DNA of 64,000 nt from JAWQFO01 sp033436665 (GTDB taxonomy: Bacteria > Pseudomonadota > Alphaproteobacteria > Rhodobacterales > Rhodobacteraceae): the NCBI RefSeq assembly GCF_033436665.1, contig NZ_JAWQFO010000009.1, positions 62,001-126,000 of the forward strand, in the 5' to 3' direction. The notes under the pieces are model-generated. The model had not been told where the DNA came from and did not search any database. It saw only the letters and a list, made by a program, of their open reading frames with translations. Shown piece by piece: positions 25,868 to 34,269 of the stretch. The position numbers and the translations under genes are program-made. Each line of letters begins with the position of its first letter. The first letter of the stretch is position 1.

Positions 25868-26671
25868 TCATTCCATTTCCGCCAGGGCGGAGATGAAGCT
25901 CGAAAACAGCTCGCCCTGCGAGCCGACGCGCAGCTTGGCGTAGATGTTGCGGCGGTGAATGCGGACGGTGCCGGTCGAGATGCCCAGTGACTTGCCGGTC
26001 GCCTCGGCCGAGTAACCCTTGAGCAGGTATTCCACCACTTCCGCCTCGCGCGCGGTCAGCAGGTGTCGCCCGAAGCTCTGGAACGCGCCGTCGATCAATT
26101 CCGGCAGGCGCGGACGCTGCGATGTTGGCGCATCGGAGAATTCCGCGCGCAGCCCCGACCAGTGTCGGCGTGCACAGGCCGCTACGAAGGGAAATACCGC
26201 ATCGAGATCGCGGAACTCGCGGGCCGAGAACACCTTCTCTTCGCGCATCGCCGAGATCACGACGCTCACGGTGTCGCCGACATCGACGATAAAGCCTATT
26301 TCTTCGGCAAGTCCGGTCTGCACGTAGTAATTCCGAAAATACTCGGCCTGATAGAACCGGTCCGGTGCAAGGTCGCGCAATCGCACCAGGCGCGACGTCG
26401 TCGGCGCCACGGAATTCAGGTAGAACGGGTCCAGCAGGTACGGCCCTTCCTGGTAGTCGTCGACCATCACCTTTCGCTTCGCTGCCGGGAAATCGTCATA
26501 GATATCAATGGGTCGCGCGTCCCCGTGATAGCCGAAGATCACCGTGAACTCGAACGGCACGACGGCGCGCAACGCATCGGTCAGCGCTTTGGGAAACCGC
26601 GATGCGCCGATCGTTTCCACGGCACGCGCGGCAAAAGGGGCCCAGTGCCCGAGGGGAAGCTTCTGACTCAT
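25868..26671 (-). CDS. LuxR-type transcriptional regulator
   Basis: A 267-residue regulator with a C-terminal LuxR/FixJ helix-turn-helix (about 203-262: LLTAREAEVVEYLLKG, then GISTGTVRIHRRNIYAKL) and an N-terminal domain of about 190 residues that does not show the typical autoinducer-binding signature; it may be a GAF-like sensor. There is no phospho-receiver Asp pattern. It is divergent from the Pot-type ABC operon and is its probable regulator. Confidence 0.82.
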   Translation of the reverse strand: MSQKLPLGHWAPFAARAVETIGASRFPKALTDALRAVVPFEFTVIFGYHGDARPIDIYDDFPAAKRKVMVDDYQEGPYLLDPFYLNSVAPTTSRLVRLRDLAPDRFYQAEYFRNYYVQTGLAEEIGFIVDVGDTVSVVISAMREEKVFSAREFRDLDAVFPFVAACARRHWSGLRAEFSDAPTSQRPRLPELIDGAFQSFGRHLLTAREAEVVEYLLKGYSAEATGKSLGISTGTVRIHRRNIYAKLRVGSQGELFSSFISALAEME

Positions 26672-26768
26672 CTATGCCCTTTGTGGTATATACATCTGAA
26701 CGCATTTTTCTTACCGTTTTTCCAGATTACGGCATACGCCTTCCAAAACAACAACAAAGAGACTCGAC
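26672..26768. promoter_or_regulatory. Divergent promoter region luxR / pot operon
   Basis: A 97 bp gap much richer in A and T than its surroundings, with TATATA and runs of T and A. It must hold promoters for both the luxR-type gene and the transporter operon. I cannot define a symmetrical operator with confidence. Confidence 0.5.
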
Positions 26769-27944
26769 ATGCTGGACGGATATGTCGACGCGGGATCGAA
26801 GATGACGGAGACGGGTGCAGACCGCATGCAGGAGGTGGCTCCGAAGGAGGCCGTGGCCGAATTCGTGGACGCCACGAAACGCTTCGGCGATGTGCTGGCC
26901 GCCGACCGCATGACCCTGCGTGTCCGGCGCGGCGAGTTCCTGTCGTTCCTCGGGCCCTCGGGCTGCGGCAAGACCACCGCGCTTCGGATGCTGGCCGGGT
27001 TCGAAGCCCCCACGAGCGGTCAGGTCCTCATTGACGGTCAGGACGTGAGCGGCATCCCGGCACACCGACGGCCGGTGAACATGGTGTTTCAGCACTACGC
27101 GCTGTTCCCGCACATGACGGTCGCCGAGAACGTGGGCTACGGTCTGCGCCAGCGGCGCCCGCGCCTGCCCAGGGCCGAGATCGCGGAAAAGGTCGCCAGA
27201 TCGCTTGCGACCGTGCGGCTCGACGCCTTCACAGAGCGGCGGATCTGGGAGCTTTCCGGCGGCCAGCAGCAGCGTGTCGCGCTGGCCCGGGCGATCATCA
27301 ACGAACCAAAGCTGCTGCTTTTGGACGAACCGATGGCCGCGCTCGACGCCAAGCTGCGCGGCGAAATGCAGCGCGAGCTGCTCGATCTGCAACGCAGCCT
27401 CGGGATCACTTTCGTCCTGGTCACCCACGACCAGGAAGAGGCGCTGTCGATGTCCGACCGAATCTGCATCATGGGCAAGGGCCGGATCGCGCAGATCGGA
27501 ACCCCTCAGGATCTCTACGACCGGCCGCGCACGCGTTACGTCGCCGATTTTGTCGGCAAGGCCAACGTCATCGAAGCCGAGGTCGAACGCGTCACGGGCG
27601 ATGCAGCCGTGATCCGGCTGCCGGGCGGCGACGCCGCCCGCGTCGTCTGCATGCCCGACGAGCAGCGTCGCGCGGTTGCCGTGGCTGTGCGTCCCGAAGC
27701 GCTGCGGCTCGCGGCATCTGACGCGATCGCACCCGAAGGTGCGGCAATGCTGCCCGCAAGGGTCACGCATCGCACATTTCTGGGCGATCACACCGAATAC
27801 CTGCTGCGCCATGAAGGTATCGGCGCGCTGCAGGTCAACGTTCCGCGACAAGCCGACAGAGCGACGGGCGGGCATGACGTGGGCGCTGAGGTTCACGTTC
27901 TGTGGGAGCCGGGGGCGGGCCTGGTCCTGACCTCGGACGACTGA
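26769..27944 (+). CDS. Spermidine/putrescine-type ABC ATPase (PotA-like)
   Basis: A 391-residue ATPase: Walker A GPSGCGKT at 62-69, signature LSGGQQQR, Walker B LLLLDEPMAALD, switch VTHDQEEA, then a TOBE-type regulatory domain from about 290. Length and order are those of PotA/PotG-type subunits. The N-terminus has three in-frame ATGs (26769, 26802, 26826); the first is used because AAAGAG precedes it. First gene of potA-potD-potB-potC-SDR. Confidence 0.9.
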   Translation: MLDGYVDAGSKMTETGADRMQEVAPKEAVAEFVDATKRFGDVLAADRMTLRVRRGEFLSFLGPSGCGKTTALRMLAGFEAPTSGQVLIDGQDVSGIPAHRRPVNMVFQHYALFPHMTVAENVGYGLRQRRPRLPRAEIAEKVARSLATVRLDAFTERRIWELSGGQQQRVALARAIINEPKLLLLDEPMAALDAKLRGEMQRELLDLQRSLGITFVLVTHDQEEALSMSDRICIMGKGRIAQIGTPQDLYDRPRTRYVADFVGKANVIEAEVERVTGDAAVIRLPGGDAARVVCMPDEQRRAVAVAVRPEALRLAASDAIAPEGAAMLPARVTHRTFLGDHTEYLLRHEGIGALQVNVPRQADRATGGHDVGAEVHVLWEPGAGLVLTSDD

Positions 27945-27969
27945 AGATCTTCAACAGGGGAAACCAGCA

Positions 27970-29124
27970 ATGACAGATGACAATCAGCCGATTTCGCGCA
28001 AGAAATTCGTCGAGGAACTCCGGCGCTACCAGAAGGGATCGGTCACGCGCCGGCACTTTCTCGGGGTGACCGGGCTTGGCACGGCGATGGCCGTGATGGG
28101 CGGCGGCCTGCCGGCGATGATGCCGGGCCAGGCCCGGGCACAGGACATCGGCGACCGCGTGGTGCTGGCGACCTGGCCCAACTACCACGACGCGGCCAAT
28201 TTCGACGCCTTCACCGACGCCACCGGTGCCTTCACGCAGGTCAACGTGTTCGGCTCGAACGAGGAGATGCTCGCCAAGATTCAGGCCGGCGGCTCGGGCT
28301 GGGACGTGTTCGTGCCGACCAACTACGCCGTGCCGACCTATGTCGAGGCCGACCTGATCGAACCGCTCGACCTCAGCAAGATCCCGAATTACGACGCCTC
28401 GGCCTTCGACCCGCGCTTCGCCGACGCGGGCACGATCGACGGCACCGTCTACGCGGTTCCAAAGAACTGGGGCACCACCGGCATCGCCTTCAATTCCGAC
28501 AAGACCGGCGGCGTGGTCGACAGCTGGAAAAGCTTCTTCGACGGCGCGCGCGACCAGTTCGACGGGCGCGCGATGGTGCATGACTACCAGCTCACCACGA
28601 TCGGCAACGCGCTGGTCTACTTCGGGCACAGCTTCAACTCGGTCGACCCCGCGGAACTGGCCGACGCGGAGAAACTGCTGATCGACGTCAAGCCGCACCT
28701 CTTCGCAATCTCCTCGGATTACCAGCCCGCGATGCGTAACGGCGATGCCTGGCTGACCATGTGCTGGACCGGCGACGGCAAGCAGATGAACGCCGACATG
28801 CCCGAGATCGGTTTCGCGCTCGGCAAGGAAGGCGGCGAGATCTGGTCGGACTACTATGCGATCCCGAAGGACGCGCCGCATCGCGAGGCGGCCTATGCGC
28901 TGATCAACTTCCTGCTCGACCCGCAGGTCAACGCCAAGGAAGCGATGGCGCATGGCTACCCGGTGGCCGACAAGCGCACCAACGACCTGCTGTCCGAAGA
29001 GCTGCTGAACGACCCGATCCTCTACCCGGCGGCCGAGGCGCTCGACCCGCTGGAGTTCGGCGCCGCGGTGACGCTGACCGATCCGAACCGGGCCGAACTG
29101 ATGGCCCGCTTCAAGTCGGCCTGA
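27970..29124 (+). CDS. Pot-type ABC substrate-binding protein, Tat-exported
   Basis: A 384-residue extracellular solute-binding protein of the PotD/PotF family. It has a long N-terminus with a twin-arginine motif (VTRRHFLG, residues about 25-32), a hydrophobic stretch and an ARA-Q cleavage site near residue 57, so it is probably folded in the cytoplasm and exported by Tat. The mature part starts VVLATWPNYHD, like polyamine-binding proteins. The ligand may be a polyamine or another amine; not determined here. It lies between the ATPase and the two permeases. Confidence 0.88.
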   Translation: MTDDNQPISRKKFVEELRRYQKGSVTRRHFLGVTGLGTAMAVMGGGLPAMMPGQARAQDIGDRVVLATWPNYHDAANFDAFTDATGAFTQVNVFGSNEEMLAKIQAGGSGWDVFVPTNYAVPTYVEADLIEPLDLSKIPNYDASAFDPRFADAGTIDGTVYAVPKNWGTTGIAFNSDKTGGVVDSWKSFFDGARDQFDGRAMVHDYQLTTIGNALVYFGHSFNSVDPAELADAEKLLIDVKPHLFAISSDYQPAMRNGDAWLTMCWTGDGKQMNADMPEIGFALGKEGGEIWSDYYAIPKDAPHREAAYALINFLLDPQVNAKEAMAHGYPVADKRTNDLLSEELLNDPILYPAAEALDPLEFGAAVTLTDPNRAELMARFKSA

Positions 29125-29140
29125 CCGGAGAACAGGGACG

Positions 29141-29998
29141 ATGGCCGCATCGCAGACACGCGCCCGGGCGCTTTTGCTGACGCCTGCGGGCCTGTGGTAT
29201 GCGGCCCTGCTGCTGCTGCCGCTGGCCGTCGTCCTGATATTCTCGTTCGGGGAAAGGAACGCCGTGGGCGGTTACGCCCCCGGCTTCAGCTTCGACAATT
29301 ACGCCAACCTTCCGGCACGGTTCGCGGCCTTCCGCAACACGATGACGCTGGCGCCATTCGGTACCATCGCGGCTTTGCTCATCGCCTACCCGCTGGCCTA
29401 TTTTCTCGCCTTCCGCGTCTCGGAGCGCTGGAAGACGACACTGCTGGTGCTGGTCATCGTGCCGTTCTGGACCTCGATCCTGATCCGGTCCTACGCCTGG
29501 ATATTCCTGCTGGGCGGCAAGGGCATTCCGGCCCTGCTGGAAAGCATCGGCATCGACGACGTCCGCCTGATCAACACGCCATTCGCGGTGCTTGTGGGCA
29601 TCGTCTACGGCTATTTGCCGCTGATGGTCTTCCCGATCTACGTGGCGCTGGAAAAACTCGACAAGCGCCTGCTGGAGGCCGCCGCCGATCTCGGCACGCC
29701 ACCGTGGCGCAGCTTTCTGCAGATCACGCTGCCGCTCTCGATGCCGGGCGTGCTGACCGGGTCGATGCTGGTCTTCATCCTGCTGATGGGCGAATTCCTG
29801 ATCCCCGCGATCCTCGGCGGCGGCAAGGTCTTTTTCGTCGGCAACGCGCTGGTTGATCTCTTCCTGCAGTCGCGCAACTGGGCCTTCGGTTCTGCCGTGG
29901 CGGTGGCGCTGGTGGTGATCATGCTGATCGCGGTGAGCCTCTTCACCCGCGCGCTGAAACGGTTTTCGGCGGCGCGCGAAGACGTCGCCCTGATGTGA
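29141..29998 (+). CDS. Pot-type ABC permease 1 (PotB-like)
   Basis: A 285-residue permease with six hydrophobic segments and the cytoplasmic EAA-type loop LLEAAADLGTPPWRSFLQIT through which the ATPase couples. It is the PotB-type partner. The stop is 7 bases before the next permease, whose order and spacing are those of other pot operons. Confidence 0.9.
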   Translation: MAASQTRARALLLTPAGLWYAALLLLPLAVVLIFSFGERNAVGGYAPGFSFDNYANLPARFAAFRNTMTLAPFGTIAALLIAYPLAYFLAFRVSERWKTTLLVLVIVPFWTSILIRSYAWIFLLGGKGIPALLESIGIDDVRLINTPFAVLVGIVYGYLPLMVFPIYVALEKLDKRLLEAAADLGTPPWRSFLQITLPLSMPGVLTGSMLVFILLMGEFLIPAILGGGKVFFVGNALVDLFLQSRNWAFGSAVAVALVVIMLIAVSLFTRALKRFSAAREDVALM

Positions 29999-30005
29999 GA
30001 CGCCC

Positions 30006-30809
30006 ATGAGACTCTACGCCACCGCCGTCTACGTCTTTCTTTATTTGCCCATCGGGATCATTGCATTGTTCTCGCTCTCGGCGGGGCGCTCGGCGACCTC
30101 GTTCGACGGGTTCTCGACCGCGTGGTACGGGCGCGCGCTGAGCAACCCCTTCGTGATGGAGGCGCTCTGGACCTCGGTGCGGGTCGCCTTCTTTTCCGCC
30201 CTGCTGGCGACGGTCGTCGGCACGATGGCGGCGCTGGCACTGACCGGCATGAAAGGGCGGATGCGCCGGGTCTTCGACCTTCTGGTGCAGATCGCGGTGA
30301 TGATCCCCGGCATCGTGATCGGCATCGCCACGCTGATTGCGCTGGTCACGGTCTTCGACATCGTGAATCCCTGGCTCGAGACCGTCACCGGCTGGACACT
30401 CTCGCTGGGCACCGGATCGCTGATCGGGGCGCACGGTCTTTTCACTATGTCGCTGGTGGTCCTGCTGGTGCGCGGGCGAATGGAGACGCTCGACGCCGCG
30501 CTGATCGAAGCCTCCAACGATCTCGGGGCCGGACCGCTGGCGACCTTCTGGCAGGTGACGTTCCCGCAGCTCGTTCCGGCGATCCTTGCGGGCTTTCTGC
30601 TGGCGTTCACCTTCAGCTTCGACGACTTCATCATCGCCTTTTTCGTCGCGGGCGCGGAGACGACCCTGCCGATCTACGTGTTCTCGTCGATCCGCCGCGG
30701 GGTGACACCCGAGATCAATGCCATCGGCACGATGGTGATGCTGGCCTCGCTGACGATCCTGATCGTCGCGCAGCTTCTGTTGAGGCGGGGCGGCCGGACA
30801 CAAAAATGA
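30006..30809 (+). CDS. Pot-type ABC permease 2 (PotC-like)
   Basis: A 267-residue permease with six hydrophobic segments, the PotC-type N-terminus (YLPIGIIALFSLS) and the EAA loop IEASNDLGAGPLATFWQVT. Completes the transporter with the genes before it. An SDR follows after 21 bp with GGGAG upstream. Confidence 0.9.
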   Translation: MRLYATAVYVFLYLPIGIIALFSLSAGRSATSFDGFSTAWYGRALSNPFVMEALWTSVRVAFFSALLATVVGTMAALALTGMKGRMRRVFDLLVQIAVMIPGIVIGIATLIALVTVFDIVNPWLETVTGWTLSLGTGSLIGAHGLFTMSLVVLLVRGRMETLDAALIEASNDLGAGPLATFWQVTFPQLVPAILAGFLLAFTFSFDDFIIAFFVAGAETTLPIYVFSSIRRGVTPEINAIGTMVMLASLTILIVAQLLLRRGGRTQK

Positions 30810-30830
30810 CCTTCTGACTGGGAGACAAGG

Positions 30831-31586
30831 ATGCTTCAGGATCGCATCGCGCTGGTGACAGCGGCGGGATCGGGAATTGGCCGCGCCGGAGCCATCGCCA
30901 TGGCGCGCGAGGGGGCGCACGTGATCGCCACCGATCTGAGCGCGGAGCTTGCCGAGGAGACGCTGGACATGATCCGCAAGGCCGGCGGGCGCGGGGAGGC
31001 CCGCGCGCTCGACGTCCGCGAAGATGCCGCCGCCGAGGCCGAGGTCGCGCGGGTAGCGACCGAGCACGGCCGCCTTGACGTGCTGCACAGCCATGCCGGC
31101 ATCCAGATCGCGGGGCGGGCCGAAGATGTTTCCGCCAACGATATGGATGCAGCCTGGTCGCTTAACGTGCGGGCGCATTTCGTGCTGGCGCGGGCCGCGA
31201 TCCCGGTGATGCGCGGGCAGGGCGGCGGGTCGGTGATCGTCACCGCCTCGAATTCGGGCTGCCAATACGATCGCGGCATGGTGAGCTACGCCACGACGAA
31301 ACACGCCGCCGTGGCGATGGTAAAACAGATGGCCGCCGACTACGCGCGCGAAAACATCCGCTTCAACGCGCTCTGCCCGGGGTTCGTCGATACGCCCTTC
31401 AACGCAGGGTTCGAACAGCAGATGGGCGGGCGCGGCGCGCTGGAAGCTTACGTCTCCGACACCATCCCGATGGGGCGCTGGGCGAGCACGGACGAGATTG
31501 CCGAGGGCATCGTCTACCTTGCCTCGGACCGGTCGAGCTTCGTGACCGGGCTTGCACTGGTCATCGACGGTGGCGAGGTGTTGTGA
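30831..31586 (+). CDS. Short-chain dehydrogenase/reductase
   Basis: A 251-residue classical SDR: cofactor motif TAAGSGIGRAGA at the N-terminus, catalytic Ser in TASNSG, YATTK with the Tyr-Lys pair, and the C-terminal TGLALVIDGG. It ends the pot-type operon, so it probably acts on the imported compound or its product. Substrate unknown. NAD preference is suggested by the Asp (ATDLSAE) at the end of strand two. Confidence 0.9.
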   Translation: MLQDRIALVTAAGSGIGRAGAIAMAREGAHVIATDLSAELAEETLDMIRKAGGRGEARALDVREDAAAEAEVARVATEHGRLDVLHSHAGIQIAGRAEDVSANDMDAAWSLNVRAHFVLARAAIPVMRGQGGGSVIVTASNSGCQYDRGMVSYATTKHAAVAMVKQMAADYARENIRFNALCPGFVDTPFNAGFEQQMGGRGALEAYVSDTIPMGRWASTDEIAEGIVYLASDRSSFVTGLALVIDGGEVL

Positions 31587-31721
31587 CCGGTTCCTGATTC
31601 CGGCGATCCCGAGGCGACTTGCACGACGGGCGCGTGTCGCCTTGAGGCGCTTGCGCCCGGCTGCGCTGTATCTCTGACTGTTCAAATGGCCAGCGTGAGC
31701 GACCCCCAAGTGAGCGTGCGA

Positions 31722-32318
31722 TCAGGCAGTCTGTCTGAGCGCTTCGATCTCGTCGGCCATTTCGTCGGCCAAGGCGGCCAGTTCGTCGGTCAGGCCGACG
31801 CGTTGCGCTTCGATCCGCAAGGCGGTCACGTTCAGCATATAGCGCCGCGCCAGATGATCTGGATCGGCGGACGCGGACAACTCGCCAAGACGCTGCGCCT
31901 CTCGAAAGATGCCGGTGATTTCGGTGTTCATGCGGTCGAGGTAATCGTGCGCCGCACGGGCAATCATGCTGTCCTGTTCGCTGGTATCGAGCATCGATTT
32001 GACGATCATGCAGGCATAGGCCGCCTGTCCCGGATCGGGCCGTCCGAACGAGCGAAGAAAATCCGCCAGCGCCGACAGAGGCGAGGCCGCTTTCGCGATG
32101 AAGGACTCGAGCGATGCTTGCGTCAGCCCGAAATACCGTTCCAGCGCCGCGAGATATAGCGCCTCCTTGCTCTGGAATGCGGCATAGATGCTGCCCGGTT
32201 TCATGTGCAGGGCCTGCTCCAGGTCTTTCAGCGACGTCGCGTGATATCCCTTGCGCCAGAACAAGGTCATGGCGGCATCGAGGGCGAGGTTGCGATCATA
32301 TGGCCGGGCGCGTTGCAT
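31722..32318 (-). CDS. TetR-family regulator
   Basis: A 198-residue TetR regulator: N-terminal helix-turn-helix (about 10-55, ALDAAMTLFWRKGYHATS, ending KPGSIYAAFQSKEAL) and a helical ligand domain with one Cys. ATG 32318 gives the normal N-terminus; an ATG at 32342 would add eight residues. It is divergent from the AhpD-like gene and from two inverted repeats that look like its operators. Confidence 0.9.
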   Translation of the reverse strand: MQRARPYDRNLALDAAMTLFWRKGYHATSLKDLEQALHMKPGSIYAAFQSKEALYLAALERYFGLTQASLESFIAKAASPLSALADFLRSFGRPDPGQAAYACMIVKSMLDTSEQDSMIARAAHDYLDRMNTEITGIFREAQRLGELSASADPDHLARRYMLNVTALRIEAQRVGLTDELAALADEMADEIEALRQTA

Positions 32319-32375
32319 GATCGGTATATACGCAGCGTTCATGCGATTGTCTCGCCAAGTTGACAGGCCTCACGT

Positions 32376-32391
32376 TTGAGTGAAGGCTCAA
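32376..32391. promoter_or_regulatory. TetR operator copy 1 (TTGAG-N6-CTCAA)
   Basis: Perfect inverted repeat with a 6-base spacer, extended to TTTGAG/CTCAAA on both sides. It lies between the TetR gene and the AhpD-like gene. Its twin starts exactly 25 bp away, which is typical of paired operators. Repeat seen; binding inferred. Confidence 0.75.
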
Positions 32392-32400
32392 AGCCGGATC

Positions 32401-32416
32401 TTGAGCGATCACTCAA
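32401..32416. promoter_or_regulatory. TetR operator copy 2 (TTGAG-N6-CTCAA)
   Basis: Second copy with the same half sites and spacer length and a different spacer (CGATCA), 25 bp downstream of copy 1 and about 60 bp before the AhpD-like start. Together they would control both divergent genes. Confidence 0.75.
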
Positions 32417-32478
32417 AGCGCATAGGTCGGATGGCACGGCGGGCATGCAGCCCGTACGAAATCAGCCGGAGACCAGAT

Positions 32479-33045
32479 ATGACCGAATTCACTTTGCATA
32501 CCGCTCAGACCGCACCCGAAGCCTCCAAGCCGCTTCTGGCGAAATCCGAGGCGGCGTTCGGGATGATCCCCAGCCTGCACGCTGTCATGGCCGAAAGCCC
32601 GCAGATGCTCGAAGGGTACCAGCAGTTGCACAAGCTGTTTCAGGAAACCCACTTCAATCCCGAGGAACTGACGGTCGTCTGGCAGACCATCAACGTCGAG
32701 AACAATTGCCATTACTGCGTTCCGGCTCATACCGGCATCGCCAAGTCGATGAAGGTCGATGACGCGATCATCGACGCGCTACGCGACGGGACGCCGCTGC
32801 CTGATGCGAAACTCGAAGCTCTGCGCGACTTCACGCTGAAAATCGTGCGCGACCGAGGCGTCGTGGATGATGCCGCCGTGCAGGCTTTCCTCGATGCCGG
32901 TTTCACGCGGCGCAGCGTGCTCGACGTGATCCTCGGCTACGCGCAGAAGATCATGTCGAATTACACCAATCACTTCGCCGAGACCCCGGTCGACAAGCCG
33001 TTCCAGAAGTTCGCCTGGGACCCGGCTGCAACCAAGGCCGCATAG
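32479..33045 (+). CDS. Carboxymuconolactone decarboxylase/AhpD-like protein
   Basis: A 188-residue all-helical protein of the CMD/AhpD superfamily. The redox motif is NNCHYCVPAHT (Cys-x-x-Cys plus His), as in AhpD-like peroxidase-related enzymes. GGAGA precedes ATG 32479. It is the only gene on its arm and is divergent from the TetR regulator, a common arrangement for inducible AhpD-like genes. Likely cytoplasmic and probably active against peroxide or reactive species; the substrate is not known. Confidence 0.85.
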   Translation: MTEFTLHTAQTAPEASKPLLAKSEAAFGMIPSLHAVMAESPQMLEGYQQLHKLFQETHFNPEELTVVWQTINVENNCHYCVPAHTGIAKSMKVDDAIIDALRDGTPLPDAKLEALRDFTLKIVRDRGVVDDAAVQAFLDAGFTRRSVLDVILGYAQKIMSNYTNHFAETPVDKPFQKFAWDPAATKAA

Positions 33046-33126
33046 GCGGTCTGCAGCGAACGCGATCACAGCGCGATCGACGAACGGGCGGCGACTGGAT
33101 GCGCCGCCCGTTTGCGTGCTGTAGAG

Positions 33127-34167
33127 TCAGAACTCGGTGATGACGGTCGCGCCGACCGACTGGAACCGGTCCATGGCCATCAATGCCGCGCCGGCCTCGG
33201 CAAGTGTTATGCGGTTGCCGACCAGCCTGGAGGGATCGAGCTTTCCGCTTCGCACCATGTCCAGCATGGCGCCATATCGATGCGCCTGCATGCCGTGGCT
33301 GCCGTAGATCTCGAGCTCGTGCGCGACGACCTGTGCCATTGGCACGGCCGGCGTCGCATGCTCGGCGAGCATCAGCCCGACCTGCACGTGCCGCCCGCGT
33401 CGGCGCAGGTTGCGGATCGAGTTTGCGCAGGTATCGGGGTGGCCGAGCGCGTCGAGCGAGACATGCGCGCCACCGCCGGTCAGGTCGATCACGGCTTCCG
33501 ACACGTCCCCGGCGTCGCCCGCGTGAACTGTCGCGACCGCGCCGAAGTCTCGCGCCAACAACAGCTTGACCGGATCGATATCGACGGCCACGACATTGGC
33601 GCCCAGGGCGCTTGCGATCATCACCGCCGAAAGGCCGACACCGCCGCAGCCGTGCACCGCCACCCATTCGCCGGGCAGGGCCTTGCCCTGATCCACCACC
33701 GCCCGGAATGAGGTCGCGAAGCGGCAGCCGAGGCTGGCGGCAGCGGCAAAGTCCATGTCTTCGGGCAGCCTGACGAGGTTCAGGTCGGCATGGTGGATGG
33801 CGACGTATTCGGCGTAAGATCCCCAGTGGGTGAAGCCGGGCTGGAACTGGTTGTGGCAGACCTGCTGGTGGCCCGCATGGCATTCCGGGCAGGCTCCGCA
33901 GCCACCGACGAACGGCACCGTGACGCGATCTCCGGGCTTCCAGTTGCGCACCTCGGTGCCGACCGCCGCCACCGTTCCGGCAATCTCGTGGCCTGGGACA
34001 TGGGGCAGGGTGATGTCAGGATCGTGCCCCATCCAGCCATGCCAGTCGCTGCGGCAAACGCCGGTGGCGCCGACCTTCAGCACAACGCCGTGCCGGTCCG
34101 GCAACGGGTCGTCGACGTCGACGACGCGGGGCGCCGCCTTGAATGTCTCAAAAAGCACTGCCTTCAT
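33127..34167 (-). CDS. Zinc-dependent alcohol dehydrogenase 1
   Basis: A 346-residue medium-chain dehydrogenase. The catalytic-zinc Cys in GVCRSD, His and Glu in PGHEIAG, and the structural-zinc Cys cluster in CGACPEC are present, with the Rossmann motif GCGGVGLSA. It uses NAD(P) to oxidise an alcohol or sugar alcohol. It is read leftward, downstream of the D-2-hydroxyacid dehydrogenase gene with a 102 bp gap that holds nothing recognisable. Confidence 0.9.
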   Translation of the reverse strand: MKAVLFETFKAAPRVVDVDDPLPDRHGVVLKVGATGVCRSDWHGWMGHDPDITLPHVPGHEIAGTVAAVGTEVRNWKPGDRVTVPFVGGCGACPECHAGHQQVCHNQFQPGFTHWGSYAEYVAIHHADLNLVRLPEDMDFAAAASLGCRFATSFRAVVDQGKALPGEWVAVHGCGGVGLSAVMIASALGANVVAVDIDPVKLLLARDFGAVATVHAGDAGDVSEAVIDLTGGGAHVSLDALGHPDTCANSIRNLRRRGRHVQVGLMLAEHATPAVPMAQVVAHELEIYGSHGMQAHRYGAMLDMVRSGKLDPSRLVGNRITLAEAGAALMAMDRFQSVGATVITEF

Positions 34168-34269
34168 CTATGGCTTCCTAAAAGCTGCCGTTTTCCCTGC
34201 TGATGAAGCGATCCGAGAGGAATGCCGCCGTCTACGCTCGCCAGAGCGCGTTCGGATCGATCCGCCGAC

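Noticed and set aside
31611..31657. Terminators in the gap between the SDR and TetR genes
   Set aside because: AGGCGAC/GTCGCCT and GGCGC/GCGCC stems exist but are short or widely spaced and lack T-runs, so not called.
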